A DNA stretch of 64,000 nucleotides from Anniella stebbinsi. Its lineage: Eukaryota > Chordata > Lepidosauria > Squamata > Anniellidae. The stretch spans positions 45,430,001-45,494,000 of the forward strand of contig JARDYH010000002.1 in the NCBI GenBank assembly GCA_029215795.1. The letters run 5' to 3'. Below, one piece after another: positions 10,312 to 21,953 of this stretch. The number at the start of each line of letters is the position of its first letter. Position 1 is the first letter of the stretch. Both the position numbers and the translations under genes were made by a program. The notes under the pieces are model-generated. The model made no database searches. It was not told where the DNA came from and was given only the letters and a program-made list of their open reading frames with translations.

Positions 10312-11891
10312 ATAGTCACATTTCTATTTGCATAGAGAAAACAATGGATATAACCAGTATCATCAATGTTGATGCATTTTTCTTTATTATGATTTTATAT
10401 TTTTGGACTTACCTTTTTACTTATGTCTCTAGCCCTGAGACTGGAATAGGTTAGAAGTGCAGTGAGTTGGATCCCAAGGTTCCATTCCTCCAACATAAAG
10501 GAACCTCTGGATCCATCTTAATGTCAGGAGCATGTAGAGCCTCAGAGCGTCATCAGAGGAGCGTTTTATCACACACTTGTTACTGCCCACTTATGGATGT
10601 TTGCGGGTCCTTTTGACGATGATTTCTGCTTCCTATACATCTCCTGCTCCTTCTGGTCTTCTTTCCATCACAAAATAGACCCCGGTAAATCCAACTTTTT
10701 TAAAAAATGAAATGTGCCACCATTTCTTGTTGTGTGCAGGAAAAACAGCGTGATAAAAGCGGCCACTGAATGAGCCATGTGGTCATTGCTTACTTCCTCT
10801 TTCTTCCCCTGCATGAAGAAAGAGGAAGTATTGTGGGACAGAAGCAGGGGGAACCAACGGTAAGGAAACACAATTTCCCCATCTACTTATGCTTTCAGTG
10901 TCGTCGTCCCTAACCCCCACTCAGCTCCCTGTCACTAATACCACTCCTACTGTTGCAGTGTCAGTGAGGACAAAACACCATTGCCTTCTTTTCTCGGCAG
11001 CAGTGTTGTTGCTGATAGCAACATTGGAGGATTCTTCTGCAGGCTTCCTTTCAGCTTTAGAAGTACTGTGAGAATAAGCAGCCGAGAGCAGGATTCCCCC
11101 TTCCCTTCCCTGCCCCCTGCCCCTTTATGGTTGTAACAGAAGACAAAAAAAAGATAGTTCCTAGGGCAGCTTGGTCTCCCTCACACTTTGATAATAAATA
11201 AATGCAAGCTAATTTTATTGGTGTCTCTAAGCAGCCTTAATGAACCTGCAGTACTGTTTACTATTAGTATAAAAAGCAGTGTGTTAGGAAAGATAAATCT
11301 ATTCAAACAGGCTATTTCGTTGTTCATAAAACCATAGCCTAGCAAAACACCCAGTTTAGGGAGGGGATATCCATCTGTCCCTACATCCTATCCTGAGGCA
11401 GGACATCCTATAAGCCTTTGTGAATAGCTGATTGATATTAACTGTGTCAGGGGATGCAGCATTATTATGTATACATGAATTTAAAGCACCTAAGATGTCT
11501 AGGCATTGTACAAAATGAAAACAACAATACAGGCCTAGCTCAGAAATCTATAATTTAATAGATATGACAAAAAAGAAAAACAGATTGTGGTGGCAGGTGG
11601 GTGGGCTAAAGATATTCAGGTACCAATTCTTACCAGAATTTTCATATCTTAATACACTATAATAGAAGACTTGGGAAACAGAGAGAGAGAGAGCATTACA
11701 TTGCACTTGTAACTGAAAGATCCACCAGCCGAAAGGAATTAGGATGAGGCAGAATCCTCCATTCCCCGCTGGTGGAAAGTGCTCCCTGCCAGACCTCCCC
11801 ATCAGTGAATCTTTTTTCACCTCCTGAGCCAGCCAACCTCCTGAGCCTACCAATCCCAGACATCTCCTAGGAATACTAAAATAAAACCCAT
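10312..11891. other. Non-coding DNA
   Basis: No gene is visible. Around 10550-10870 there are phrases (GTGGTCATTGCTTACTTCC; AAAGAGGAAGTATTG) that look like part of an old transposon, but I cannot define its ends. Confidence 0.45.
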
Positions 11892-12062
11892 GGCCTAATC
11901 CACACCAAACAGGATGTAGCACTATGAAAGTGGTGTATGGTTTGTGTCGTGGGCCCCAACAGTTCTCAGTGCACTTCAATACCGCTATAAAGCAGTAGCG
12001 TGGCATATACCGCTTTCATACTGTTTTCATAGTGCTATATCCTGCTTGGTGTGGCTTAGGCC
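11892..12062. mobile_element. Palindromic MITE (GGCCTAATCCACACCAA ends)
   Basis: The 171-bp element is an imperfect palindrome with TAGCACTATGAAAG in both arms. It is flanked by CAT at 11889-11891 and 12063-12065. Another copy is at 32069-32233. The 3-bp duplication and GG...CC ends fit the PIF/Harbinger superfamily. Confidence 0.82.
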
Positions 12063-12352
12063 CATGTCTACTTTGGCTCTAAGCCACTATGTTCTTGTGC
12101 TGGGCAGAAACCGGACAACTGGAATGTTGCTTCAACAGATCCAATGGCTTTGGCTCCCTTTGGATAGCGTGCTGGGTCTGCTCCCAGCAGGGTTGCAAGA
12201 GGATGTGGTTGGGACCTAGGGAGAGCCTGGAAGGCTGAGATTCATTTTATGCTCTACTGCCACTGTGTGGCAGAACATATAATATTGGGCTATTTATCAA
12301 AATGTTTTTCTTTCCATCTGTCAGCACCATAGCATCAAGAACATGAGACCTA

Positions 12353-12782
12353 GGGCTCATCTACACCTAGAAGCCTTCCGGGAGGGAAGGGGGAGGATCC
12401 CAGGCTTTCCCGCTTCTGGGATCATTTCCCAGTGTCGAAACGGCAGTGCAACATCCCAGAAGGGAAGAGGGACGTCCAGTGCAGTGTGTGGTGGGTTTTT
12501 TTGAAGGAGAGTTTTGCAATGGCAAAACAACTCCCCCCTCACCCTCTGATGGGCACGGAGCCGCCTCACAGAGCTCCATGCCCAGTGATAGAGCCCTGCG
12601 ACTTGCAGGGAAGAAGGGACATGCCACACCACCCACAGACCTCAGGGTTGTCCCGGGACTGTGGTAAAACCATGGTCCCAGTTATCCCGAGCAAAGTGAG
12701 TGGTCGTCCCTGGTTAACCCCAGGATGCTCAGGGACGACCACGTGACCAGCCCAGGATAAATGGCTGGTGTAGACATGGCCC
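12353..12782. mobile_element. MITE with (C)TAGGGC ends and GTCTACACC repeats
   Basis: Left end GGGCTCATCTACACC and right end GGTGTAGACATGGCCC are inverted repeats. The interior has GGGACGACC and GGTTAACC motifs. It is related to 51020-51502, which shares both ends and the ATGGGCACGGAGC block. The short flanking duplication is ambiguous (TA or CTA). Confidence 0.78.
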
Positions 12783-14185
12783 TAGACACCAAAAATATGG
12801 CATGTACAGTTCCACTAACTCTGGCAAAGTCTTCATCAAAACCATATTTCCTGACTGCAGTTTAGTGATCCTCTTGTGACATATGCCTTTCCTTCTCATG
12901 GTTGTTTTATATTTAGGGGTATATAAAATATTACAAATAAATATAATAACATTTCAAACTCTCAACAGATAGTTTCCCATATTCATGAAGCCTGTATGTG
13001 GAATGGATAAATAATTGATCAGAACATTCAAATGTATCACCAGATAAGTCAATTGCTCACCGGTGGATCTCCAGGCAGAGTATGGACTTCAGAATTCTGT
13101 CTATAAATTTAGCAAAGAGTCATTGGAAGTTTGGCCATTGATTTGACCATTCCTGGAATCTTTTAAAACACACATCCACCCACTATTAAATCATTCAGCC
13201 ACTTGTTTATTTTATTATTTGTACTAAGAAAACATTCATAACACACTTCCTTTATTTCACATTCTTGTAATGAAAAACAAAACAAAAACCAACCATTTTC
13301 CTATTGCTTACTTTCCATCAGAGAGTTTTAACTGATAGATGATCACTAGCAAAATGCCTGCATTTAAATGTACATGCAAATTAAAGTGTCAGTCAGAATG
13401 ATACACTCATCTTCTGTGGATGCATTAACACAGTAGACTTTGTCACCTTATCTTGTTCAGTCATTTTATTAAAAGTTCTTTGTGGAAAACTACTGTATAT
13501 GTTAGCCGTCTATAAGATTGTATCTTGACTTTGCTTCATTTTCCAGTGATTTATTATACAGCAAAATAAATGCTTAGACTAAAACCTGCCCTTCTAAGAG
13601 ATAATGTTTTGTCAGGTAATATCAGCTTTGTAAATGAAGCTTAAAGCATTCTGGATAACATTTTGAAAGGCACTTACATTATGGAGGAAAGATTATGGGC
13701 CTTTCTACACAAGGCATTTATTGTGCACTGATCATTCCCTGCTCACAGTTGTTTACAGGTTCTTTAGATGATGTTGTGACCATCCTTTTGCATCTGTATC
13801 TAAAAAACATTTCCGGCGAGAGCAAGGAAAATGTGGTATTTAATTGTAGAAGCAAAAGAAACCACTTTTTTCCTTGCATTATTGTGCAATTCTACTATGC
13901 CTCAGCGCCACCTAGAGATTATGTAGTGAAAAAGCAGGATAGGAAACCCTATTTGTGTAGTGCTCACATCTCATTTCTGCAATGAAACCAAAACTAGATC
14001 AGCTAATTAACAGTCTTATGTAGAAAACTCTTTATGGACTGTATCCTCCTCCAACATACTCCTGTGAATTGAGAAACTATACATTTAATGGCCATTTCAC
14101 CAGTGTGACCTTCCTAGCTGCAAAAACATTTCCTATTGTCAGGACCCACTAGCTCTTGATGCTTGAGAGTCAGATGGGAGTTCAT
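12783..14185. other. AT-rich non-coding DNA
   Basis: No gene or complete element seen. GGGCCTTTCTACACAAGGCA at about 13697 resembles a MITE end but lacks a partner. Confidence 0.45.
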
Positions 14186-14541
14186 CAGTGCTGGCTCCAG
14201 ATTTATGAGGCAAGACACCCCCAATAGACCCCCTCCCTTAGAGAGTTTCCCATTTCACCATCATTGTCGCCAACTGCTTTGGCTCCTCATCTTCTTTCCA
14301 ATCATTGCTACCACTTGCTTGCTTGACAGGCAGAGAACCAGGAAGCAAGTAGGCCATGGCATCTACTGCTCCTCCAGCTCGCCACCACCATTGTCTGGTC
14401 CAGAGCAAGGGGCAAATGAGCAAGCAAGTTGGAATGGTGAAGAAAAGGAGCATGTCCAGAGCCTTTTCATCAACAGACCCCTACTGGGGTGCAGCCTTTT
14501 GCAACTGCCCAACCATGCTTATCCTGATGCCAGCTCTGTCT
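14186..14541. repeat. Unclassified dispersed repeat, copy 1
   Basis: It shares an ordered series of blocks with 42392-42753: CAGTGCTGGCTCCAG, GGCAAGACACCC, CATTGCTACCACTTGCTTGC, GCAGAGAAC, GGTGAAGA..GAGCA, CAACAGACCCCCTA-like, and GCCAGCTCTG. Neither copy shows inverted ends or a tail, so the class is unknown. Confidence 0.75.
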
Positions 14542-15061
14542 CCAAAGATGAGGGGAGCTTCCTGCAGACTCTGTTGCATGCTGGGACTTCCTCAGAAGAG
14601 AAGAGGGAATCTGGACCCAAGAGATGTTCGTTCTCCCTTCTGGGAAAAACAGATCAGCAACTATGGAGGAGGGCACCTCACTCTCAGACCTTGCTTCAGC
14701 CATATGCTGCTTGGCACATGCCTGGGCTCTCCGTACACTGTAGCCCTCCCCACAATGAGTCCCTGCCCATCATGACCATATTCCAGGGTAGTAAAGAATC
14801 ACCACAATATCTTTGTCCTTGAAGAATGCAACACATGTAGGGCATATTGTATACCTCAACAAAACTTTCCCACTTTGAGCACCATTTTGAGGCTCTGCCT
14901 TGGGGCTTTTTTTTGGCTTCCAGCAATACCTGTACTGCTGACCAGCTCCCGGCTGAATAGCTCTTCTACTACTTTTAGCAACTGGCCTAGGACTGTTGGA
15001 CCATTATCCTATTTTGCTCAGAAAACAATAAATCTAACAGCCACAGTAGATGTGGTGTTAA
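14542..15061. other. Non-coding DNA
   Basis: No recognisable feature. Overlapping open frames here belong to the repeat on the left or have no motif. Confidence 0.5.
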
Positions 15062-15305
15062 ATTTATTTACTTATTTATTTATTTATTAAATTTATATCC
15101 TGCCTTTTTTTCCTCCTTAAGGAACCCAAGGCGGCATACATAATCTGCCTCCTCTCCACTTTATTCTCACAACAACAACCCTGTGAGGTAGGTTGGGCTG
15201 AGAGTTTGTGACTGGCCCAAAGGCACTCAGTGAGTTTCATAGCCAAGTGGGGACTAGAACCTGGATCTCCTGACTCCCAATCCAAAATTTTAGCCACACT
15301 GGCTC
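15062..15305 (-). mobile_element. tRNA-derived SINE
   Basis: On the minus strand it reads from a tRNA-like head through the box B region (complement of GGACTAGAACC), the block CTCAGCCCAACCTACCTCAC, then GGCGGCATAC-type sequence and an A/T-rich TAAATAAATAAA tail. Same family as 18071, 30284, 33023, 42046 and 54490. Consistent with a squamate-type SINE; the exact family name is not assigned. Confidence 0.85.
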
Positions 15306-15314
15306 TTTGAATAT

Positions 15315-15702
15315 ATTCATTAAACAAAACACCTACGGTTTACAAAAACAATGTTAAGGCTCTACAGATTCCAACCAAGCACCAAAAAACAGGGAAATTG
15401 GGAGTTAAGGCTCCCAAGCCTTAACGCCACATCCTCCCTAAGGAGGCAAAAACCGCAAGTGAAATTCTCATTCTCCCAAAGCAGATAAACCATGAGGACA
15501 GGGTGGAGAATAAGATATGCAGAGGTGACTGTGGGGTTGTGGAAAACTGATCACAAACAACTTAGAGCCACCTACTTCTCTTTTTTGTTTAGAGCAGCCC
15601 TTCCCCAACCTGGGGCCCTCCAAAGGTGTTGGACTACAACTCCCATCATTGCAAGTCAGTATGTCCCATGGTCAGGAATGCTGGGACTTGTCATCTCAAA
15701 AA
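15315..15702 (+). repeat. 388-bp inverted duplication, left arm
   Basis: It is the near-identical reverse complement of 16805-17192, from ATTCATTAAACA at one end to CTTGTCATCTCAAA at the other. It includes a TTGGACTACAACTCCCATCA segment. A partial direct copy of its middle (about 15511-15590) recurs at 15718-15805. No open frame of interest. Confidence 0.9.
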
Positions 15703-16804
15703 TCTAGATATGCAATTTGATATGCAGAGGTGACTGTGGGGTTGTGGGAAATGATGATGAACAACTTAGGACCAGCTACTTCTCATTTCTTAGAGCATCT
15801 CCTTATGTTGAGAGTTGCAACCCAACACATCTGACAGGCACAAGGTTGGGGAATGTTGTTCAAGAACAAGGGAAGGCAGAATGTAGATCTCCAGATGTTT
15901 TGGAATTCAATTTGTAAAAGCTCCTATCAGCATGGCAGTTATCAGGAATGCCGCAAGTTGATGTCCAAATCATCAGGATAGATCTATTTTCTGCCCACAT
16001 CTGTACTAAAGTATGATGTTTTCCAGCATTAAGATATGTGATCACTCAAGGAACTACAAAAGAGCTGCATCACTTTCAACAAACTGTCAAAACCCAATGA
16101 AACAACAATGAGTGAATCTTGAATACCTAATCCAGATAGCCCTTCAGACATCAACATTAGTTTTCAACACATGGCATAGGATGTCTGTTTCTTGAATATC
16201 AGATAAAGGATTTCTCTTACTTGTTCAGCAGTGTGAGATCAAAGACAGAGCTACCACCTAATACTGTCATGCATAAGTATTCTTTTAAAATTAAGTATGA
16301 ATTGATTTTTGTCTTCCTCATAACACATAACATGGGAGTTACAGTGCAACACATCTGGAGAGCTCCAGGCTGGAGAAGGTTGACTCCTATACATGTCTTC
16401 TCAGAAGCCAGTGCCACTGAATTCACTAGGGATTTCTCCCAAGAGGTATAGGATTGCAAACTAATCTCATCTGAAAGGTGTTCAAGACTGCCAAACTAAA
16501 CCTCTTCTGCTCTGCTGTTGCTTTGATAAGATGATGTATTGTGCAGGGATTGTGGGGAGTGAACAGTACATTTTTTATAAATACATTTAAAGAAAAAAAA
16601 CATTGGTTCTTTGAAAGGCAGGATATTGACTAAAAGTTGGAAGTGCCTGGCACATGCTCTGGTTCTAGATCTGTAATGAATAGTGCCCCTTTTGTTATCA
16701 AGAGTGCTGCTATATGCGAGATGTGTGTGAGAGAAAAGTATTGGGCAGACCCTGTATTTGGTAAGGGTATGGAACAGCATTCCCCATCCTGCTGCCCTCC
16801 AGGT
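15703..16804. other. Spacer between inverted arms
   Basis: A 1.1-kb AT-rich stretch with a degenerate third copy of arm sequence at its left (15718-15805) and a short 'CAACACATCTGGAGAGCTCC' repeat fragment near 16350. I see no transposase or other coding frame. Confidence 0.6.
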
Positions 16805-17192
16805 GTTTGAGATGACAAGTCCCAGCATTCCTGACCATGGGACATACTGACTTGCAATGATGGGAGTTGTAGTCCAACACCTTTGGAGGCCACCAGGTTG
16901 GGGAAGGGCTGCTCTAAACAAAAAAAGAGAAGTAGGTGGCCCTAAGTTGTTTGTGATCAGTTTTCCACAACCCCACAGTCACCTCTGCATATCATATTCT
17001 CCACCCTGTCCTCATGGTTTATCTGCTTTGGGAGAATGAGAATTTCACTTGCATTTTCTGTCTCCTTAGGGAGGATGTGGCATTAAGGCTTGTGAGCCTT
17101 AACTCCCAATTTCCCTGCTTTTTGGTGCTTGGCTGGAATCTGTAGAGCCTTAACATTGTTTTTGTAAACCATAGGTTTTTTGTTTAATGAAT
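16805..17192 (-). repeat. 388-bp inverted duplication, right arm
   Basis: Reverse-complement partner of 15315-15702 with only scattered differences, so the duplication or insertion is relatively recent. The outer ends of the arms are ATTCATTAAACA and TGTTTAATGAAT. Confidence 0.9.
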
Positions 17193-17339
17193 TTCATGGC
17201 TTTGTGTAACGGATGACTGGATATTACACAGTTGACAACCAAGCCAGCGTCAGCCAGAATGTTATACCATCTTGACATCCGATATAAAAACAAAGCTAGT
17301 GTTATGTGTTGAACTCACTTTTAACATTAATAAATCAAC

Positions 17340-18060
17340 CAACATGCTTGCATCTCCCTAATTTTTAAAGATAAAGAGATGAAACCTGGTAACATGGTAG
17401 CTCTTAAGTAGGGATATAGCTATGCCAAGTATGAAGCAGATCCGTTCATGCCTTGATTTTTAGGATTTTTTTAAAGTTCAAACAGAAATCTCTTTGGGGT
17501 CCAGGACCTTGAGCAGTACAAGTTTAAAAAATGAAATTAAAGATAAAGAGATGAAACTTGGCACCATGGTAGCTCTGAAGTAGGGATTTAGCCATGCCAA
17601 GTTGGAAGCAGATCCGTTCATCCCTTGATTTTTAGAAATGTTTAAAACTTCAATTTAATTTTTTTAATTAACTAAAATGCTTACAATTCCATCATTTTTA
17701 AAGATAAAGGGATGAAACTTGACAGCATGGTAGCTTTTAAGTAGGGATTGAGCCATGCCAAGTTGGAAGCAGATCTGTTTATGCCTTGAGTTTTAGGAAT
17801 TTTTAAAACTTCAAACCCAATACTCCTCTTTGGGGTCTAGGGCCTTGAGCAGTACATTAAAAAAAAGAAAGTAAAGATGAAGAGATGAAACTTGGCACCA
17901 TGGTACCTCTTAAGTAAGGCTTTACCCATGCCAAGTTAAAAGCAGATTGGTTCATGCCTTGAATTTTAGAAAACATTTTGAAGTCAAACGTTTTTTAAAA
18001 ATATCCTAAAAATCAAGGCATGAACTGATCTGCTTCCAACTTGACATGGCTCAATTCTAG
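17340..18060. repeat. Dimeric tandem repeat plus inverted fragment
   Basis: Four units begin AAAGATAAAGAGATGAAAC or a close variant at 17367, 17539, 17700 and 17873, so spacings are 172, 161 and 173. Units 1 and 3 share the trailer CTCTTTGGGGTC..GGACCTTGAGCAGTAC, which units 2 and 4 lack. The true period is therefore a dimer of about 333 bp. At 18000-18060 a fifth partial copy is inverted. Nothing is coding. Confidence 0.9.
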
Positions 18061-18070
18061 GGTGATCACT

Positions 18071-18309
18071 AGGGTGTGGTCTAGTGGCTAAAGTGTTGGA
18101 ATGGGAGCTGGGAGATCTGGGTTCTACTCCCAACTTAGCCATGGAAACCATTGGGTGACTTTGGGCCAGTTGCAGTCTCTCAGCCCAACCCATCTCACAG
18201 GGTTGCTGTTGTGAGGATAAAATGGAGAGGAGGAGGATTATGTATGCCGCCTTGGGTTTTTGGCAGAAAAAAAGGTGGGATATAAATGCAATAATAAATA
18301 ATAATAAAA
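18071..18309 (+). mobile_element. tRNA-derived SINE, full length
   Basis: RNA polymerase III box A is TGGTCTAGTGG (18077-18087) and box B is GGTTCTACTCC (18120-18130, one or two bases off consensus). The body runs TGGGTGACTTTGGGCCAGT to GGGATATAAATGCAATAA and ends in an (AATA)n tail. Strand and 5' end are set by the A and B boxes. Confidence 0.9.
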
Positions 18310-19504
18310 AACTGTCAGGATTTCCTCAGATTTCTCCTGGTTTTTGTTCTATCCTCGGTGTCAGGGGGAGTTTTTATGCAATAGTCTATAATGACCTGGA
18401 ATTACACACTTTCCCTTTTTAGGCCACCATTAGCATGGCAGGGGGGGAATGACATGCTTTCTGGAGGTGTGTCATTCTCTCCCACTGCTCCAATCAAGGC
18501 CTTAAAAGGGAAAACATGTCATTCCCAAGCATTATAGAAAAGGACCTGATTGGAGCAGTGGGGTGGAGTGAGAATGACATGCTTTCCCCTACTCCGCTCC
18601 AATTGGGGACTTTAAGGTGGCCCCAGAAAGCCATTTTCCTGCCCCCCACTAGGTGTCCTCTTTTTTGGTTTCCCAAATATGGTCACCCTACTCAGTTCTT
18701 GCACAGGCTGCATTTCCATCCCTAGATATGTACTCAAAAGTAAGACCCATTGAATTTCCTTGGTTCTTGAAAAGCAACACACTTGCTTTTAGATTTGCCA
18801 GTCTCAGCATTCTATGTGTGCTATGAATGCCTGCTCTGTCTGTCCCTATAGTTTCCTGCAAGGTCCAGCCAGGGGAAGCCAGTAAATTAAACCCAGGGGT
18901 GGAGGGTGGGATTCTCTCAAGTTCATCTGACAGCAGGTGCTATAGAACATGGACCTTCCAGGAGTGTTGGGGCTGGATTTCTGGCAGACCCAGCCAGGCA
19001 ACTTTATGGCCTGTTAGTCCCTCCATTTGGTAGCCCGCAGAGCACCTGCCTCATAAGGCAAATGGCCACATGAGAATTGTTATTATGGCCTGCTACTTTG
19101 TTTATTTTTAGTAGTCTGTGGTCCAGATCTCTTCAGAAGGGGGAATAGTGTTTTGCGTTTGGGGTCAGTCTCAATTATCTCCAGGGGTCCCTTACTCAGT
19201 GCCTCTGATAGCAAAGAGATTGAGGATTTTCCCCAACTCTGTTACTCTTTAAGTTACTAGGCCTGTTGAAAATAGATTTTATAACATAAGCATGAAAACA
19301 GTGAATACCCCTTTTAACTTGTTAAACCAATGAAAACATGCCACACAAGAAGTCTTAAGATATGAATGGTTTATAAAGAAAAGTAAATGCAAAAGAACAT
19401 CAGATGCAGAAGTGTAGTATCCTGACTTTTGCCCAATGCTAGGCCTCAGGGCAGCCTTACAAAACTAAAACATATACAGCTAAAACCTATAAATAGGAAT
19501 ATAC
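18310..19504. other. Non-coding DNA
   Basis: Around 18420-18690 there is internal repetition (AATGACATGCTTTC twice, once with CCACTGCTCC nearby) and the ending TATGGTCACCCTA, which suggests an old TAGGGTGACC-family element. I cannot close its left end. Confidence 0.45.
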
Positions 19505-19824
19505 TAGGCTGACCATATGAAAAGGAGGACAGGGCTCATGTAACTTTAACAGTTGTAGAGAAAAGGGGATTTCAGCCAGTGTCATTTGTATGCAATTAGT
19601 TCCTGGTGAAATTCCCTCTTCATCACAAAAGTTAAAGTTGCAGGGGCCCTGCCTTCTTTTGTATATGGTCACTCTAGTATAGTGCCTGCAACTTTAACTG
19701 TTGTGATGAAGAGGGAATTTCACCAGGGACTAATTGCATACAAATGACACTGGCTCAAATTCCCTTTTCTCTACAACTGTTAAAGTTACATGAGCCCTGT
19801 CCTCCTTTTCATATGGTCAGCCTA
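19505..19824. mobile_element. Palindromic MITE, copy B (TAGGCTGACC ends)
   Basis: A 320-bp near-perfect palindrome closely matching copy A. The flanking 7-bp duplication is perfect: AATATAC at 19498-19504 and 19825-19831. The central non-palindromic segment of about 45 bp contains CTTCTTTTGTATATGGTCAC. Confidence 0.93.
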
Positions 19825-19849
19825 AATATACAAAAGTTAAAAATATAAT

Positions 19850-20020
19850 TAAATACTTTTCAATATTAAAGCATTTAAAACATTTTAAATACATACCAAT
19901 TTAAAAGTCAAAGGTATAGACAGAGGTCCAGATTATTTGCCAAAGGCCTGCTGGAACAAAAAAGGGTTTGTCTGCATCCAAAAACACATCAAGGAGGGAG
20001 CCAGTGTAGACTGCAAGGAT
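19850..20020 (-). mobile_element. LINE 3'-end fragment (CR1/L2 group)
   Basis: On the minus strand the segment near 19935-19975 encodes a 'PFFVPAGLW' C-terminus, comparable with 'CLFIQACLW' at 45741-46150 and 'CIFFRQVFG' at 39105-39715, followed by a degenerate 3' UTR. Short and diverged. Confidence 0.5.
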
Positions 20021-21917
20021 TAGAAAGAAAATACATGTGTGTACACTATGCAAAATAAACGACAGCTCAACTGTTTCTAAACCTTATTAGAAAAACAGGG
20101 TGACTAGGCCAAAACCAGCGTTGTAGGCCCAGAAGCACTTTGAAAGGTTTCAACGTTGTACTTAAAACTTAACACCGGCCCAAACTAATTAAATGAAGTG
20201 TTTGAAGCTTTCAACTTATAGTAGTATGGACCAAACTCTTAGAAAAGAGGGAAGGAGCACTGTGTGTGTATGGGGGGGGGGGGGATAGAAAGAAAGGTAT
20301 AGTCACCTATTCCCTGGAGAGATCTGAAGATCAGGTTACCATGGATCCAGAGGAACCACACCCTGCTTCACCAGGGAGCAAAAGAGCAAACTGGCCTTAT
20401 GAAGATAGCCCAAAATCCTCTCAGAGCCAAAGGAATGCATGTTCCAGAAGAGAAAAGAGAAACTCTTCTTCTTCACTCAAAAGGTCTGTGCTAGAGGCAG
20501 CGGCCATTTCACTCACCTACCCCACATTCTAAGGCAGGAGGGAGGGGGAGAGCGACGCTACTGAGCGTGTGTCGCGCTATGAGGGAAGATGGCCGCCTCA
20601 TTGACTTGAATGAGAGGTTAAAATAGTCTTTAAAAGTCAACCGAAGGGAATTTTTAAAAAAGTTTTCCACCAACTACAGTCAAGGAGGAAGAAGACCCCA
20701 CCACTGGATTAATTAATAAGGCTCTAGAAATTATGCAAATTGTGAGCACAAAACTCGTAACCTGGAAGTAATTTGACAAAAGCAGGGAGACAGGTTTGTA
20801 TTCCTTTTCTATCTTAAACTGCTCTCCTTCCCTCAATCTTTCACCAAACTTCTTGAAATTTTCAGGTAATGTAAAACAAACATGTCTTTCTGGCACCTGT
20901 AAATTTCATAAAGGTTGGAGAAACATTTTCGATGTTCTGGCTGTTAGAATGACCCCCCCCCCCCAATTATCACTTTAACATGGCGAATTTGTGTTTTTTA
21001 CTAAAGGCCCTTAACAATGGAGGCACAGTTGTGCCTCCATTAATCTTTGAGTTTAACACACAAGTTTTTGAAATACAAATAGCATCAACTAGGAGGGGCA
21101 AACAATTACAGGAAACTGCAGCAAGTCTGGAGGTGGATTTTAATACACACACACCAATGTGGCCTTGAGAGAAAACCCTGCTTAGAGGTTGGCATTTGCT
21201 TTAGTGGCAGTTATATGACACAGCCTCAGATTTGCAGCGGCCATGGGGTTTTCCCGCAAAGCTGTGCATTGAAAACCTCAGGGACTTACCCTGGCTTTTT
21301 CAATGCAAGTGAGGTCAGTACGGCTCTTCCACTGTCTGACCTCGCTCCAGGGCAGATCTGGGGGGCGGTCCTGGTGGAGGCTATTAGCGATTGGTCATTT
21401 TTCACCAGGAAGAGGGCAGGGGGCAGCTCCAGTACCCGGATGACCTCTGGAAACCCCATGCTCTGTCCTTGGTGTCAGGATTACCCAATGCCACCAGGGT
21501 AAAAAAAAATGCGATAACACAGCGCTGTGAAGACAGGGCCCCAGACACCTGAAATGTGGCATGAATATTAAGGGGGCCCCAAAGACAAGCACACTGGGGC
21601 TATTCTGCTTTTTAAAATACATTAATTTATTTTAATTAATTTAAATGTGTCTGTGTGACTGAACCCTGCATTTTCAGCCACTAAAGGAAGACTTCACTAA
21701 CCATCATATAGCTTTACACTCCATACAGTTTGAAGCCACAGGAGATTAGTAGGGCAAGGGACGTAGCTATATGCTTTCCCTCTCCCCTGCTGTGGGGCAG
21801 CCCCAGCTCAGGGGGATGGAGTGCACAACCTCTCCATTAGCAGGTTATGGGGGTACATAATGGCAAGGACTGTGCCTAGCCCTGGCATTGCCTTCACTCA
21901 GATAAGGCAGACACAAT
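20021..21917. other. Non-coding DNA
   Basis: It includes GC-richer patches near 20530-20600 and 21210-21550, G and C homopolymers (20271-20283, 20952-20964) and the palindrome at 21016. No convincing exon. Confidence 0.45.
21016..21041. repeat. 26-bp near-perfect palindrome
   Basis: AATGGAGGCACA followed after two bases by TGTGCCTCCATT. The flanks (AGTAAAAAACACAAATT type) also pair weakly on each side. Confidence 0.8.
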
Positions 21918-21953
21918 GGCTGAATTCAGACGACACATTAAGCAATGGAGGGG
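21918..21953 (+). repeat. Harbinger left terminal inverted repeat
   Basis: Pairs with 25369-25404 at roughly 30 of 36 positions. The subterminal sequence (AACAACTGAGAGAAACAA at about 22050) is shared with the MITEs at 9787 and 33132. Confidence 0.9.

Noticed and set aside
14163..14822. A 219-codon plus-strand frame
   Set aside because: It overlaps the dispersed repeat at 14186 and a competing 139-codon frame. The second copy of the repeat at 42392 does not preserve the frame.
15315..17192. An LTR retrotransposon with two LTRs
   Set aside because: The two copies are inverted, not direct, and no gag, pol or primer-binding site lies between them.
17340..18060. A CRISPR-like array
   Set aside because: Units of about 165 bp in tandem without unique spacers, in a vertebrate-type genome.
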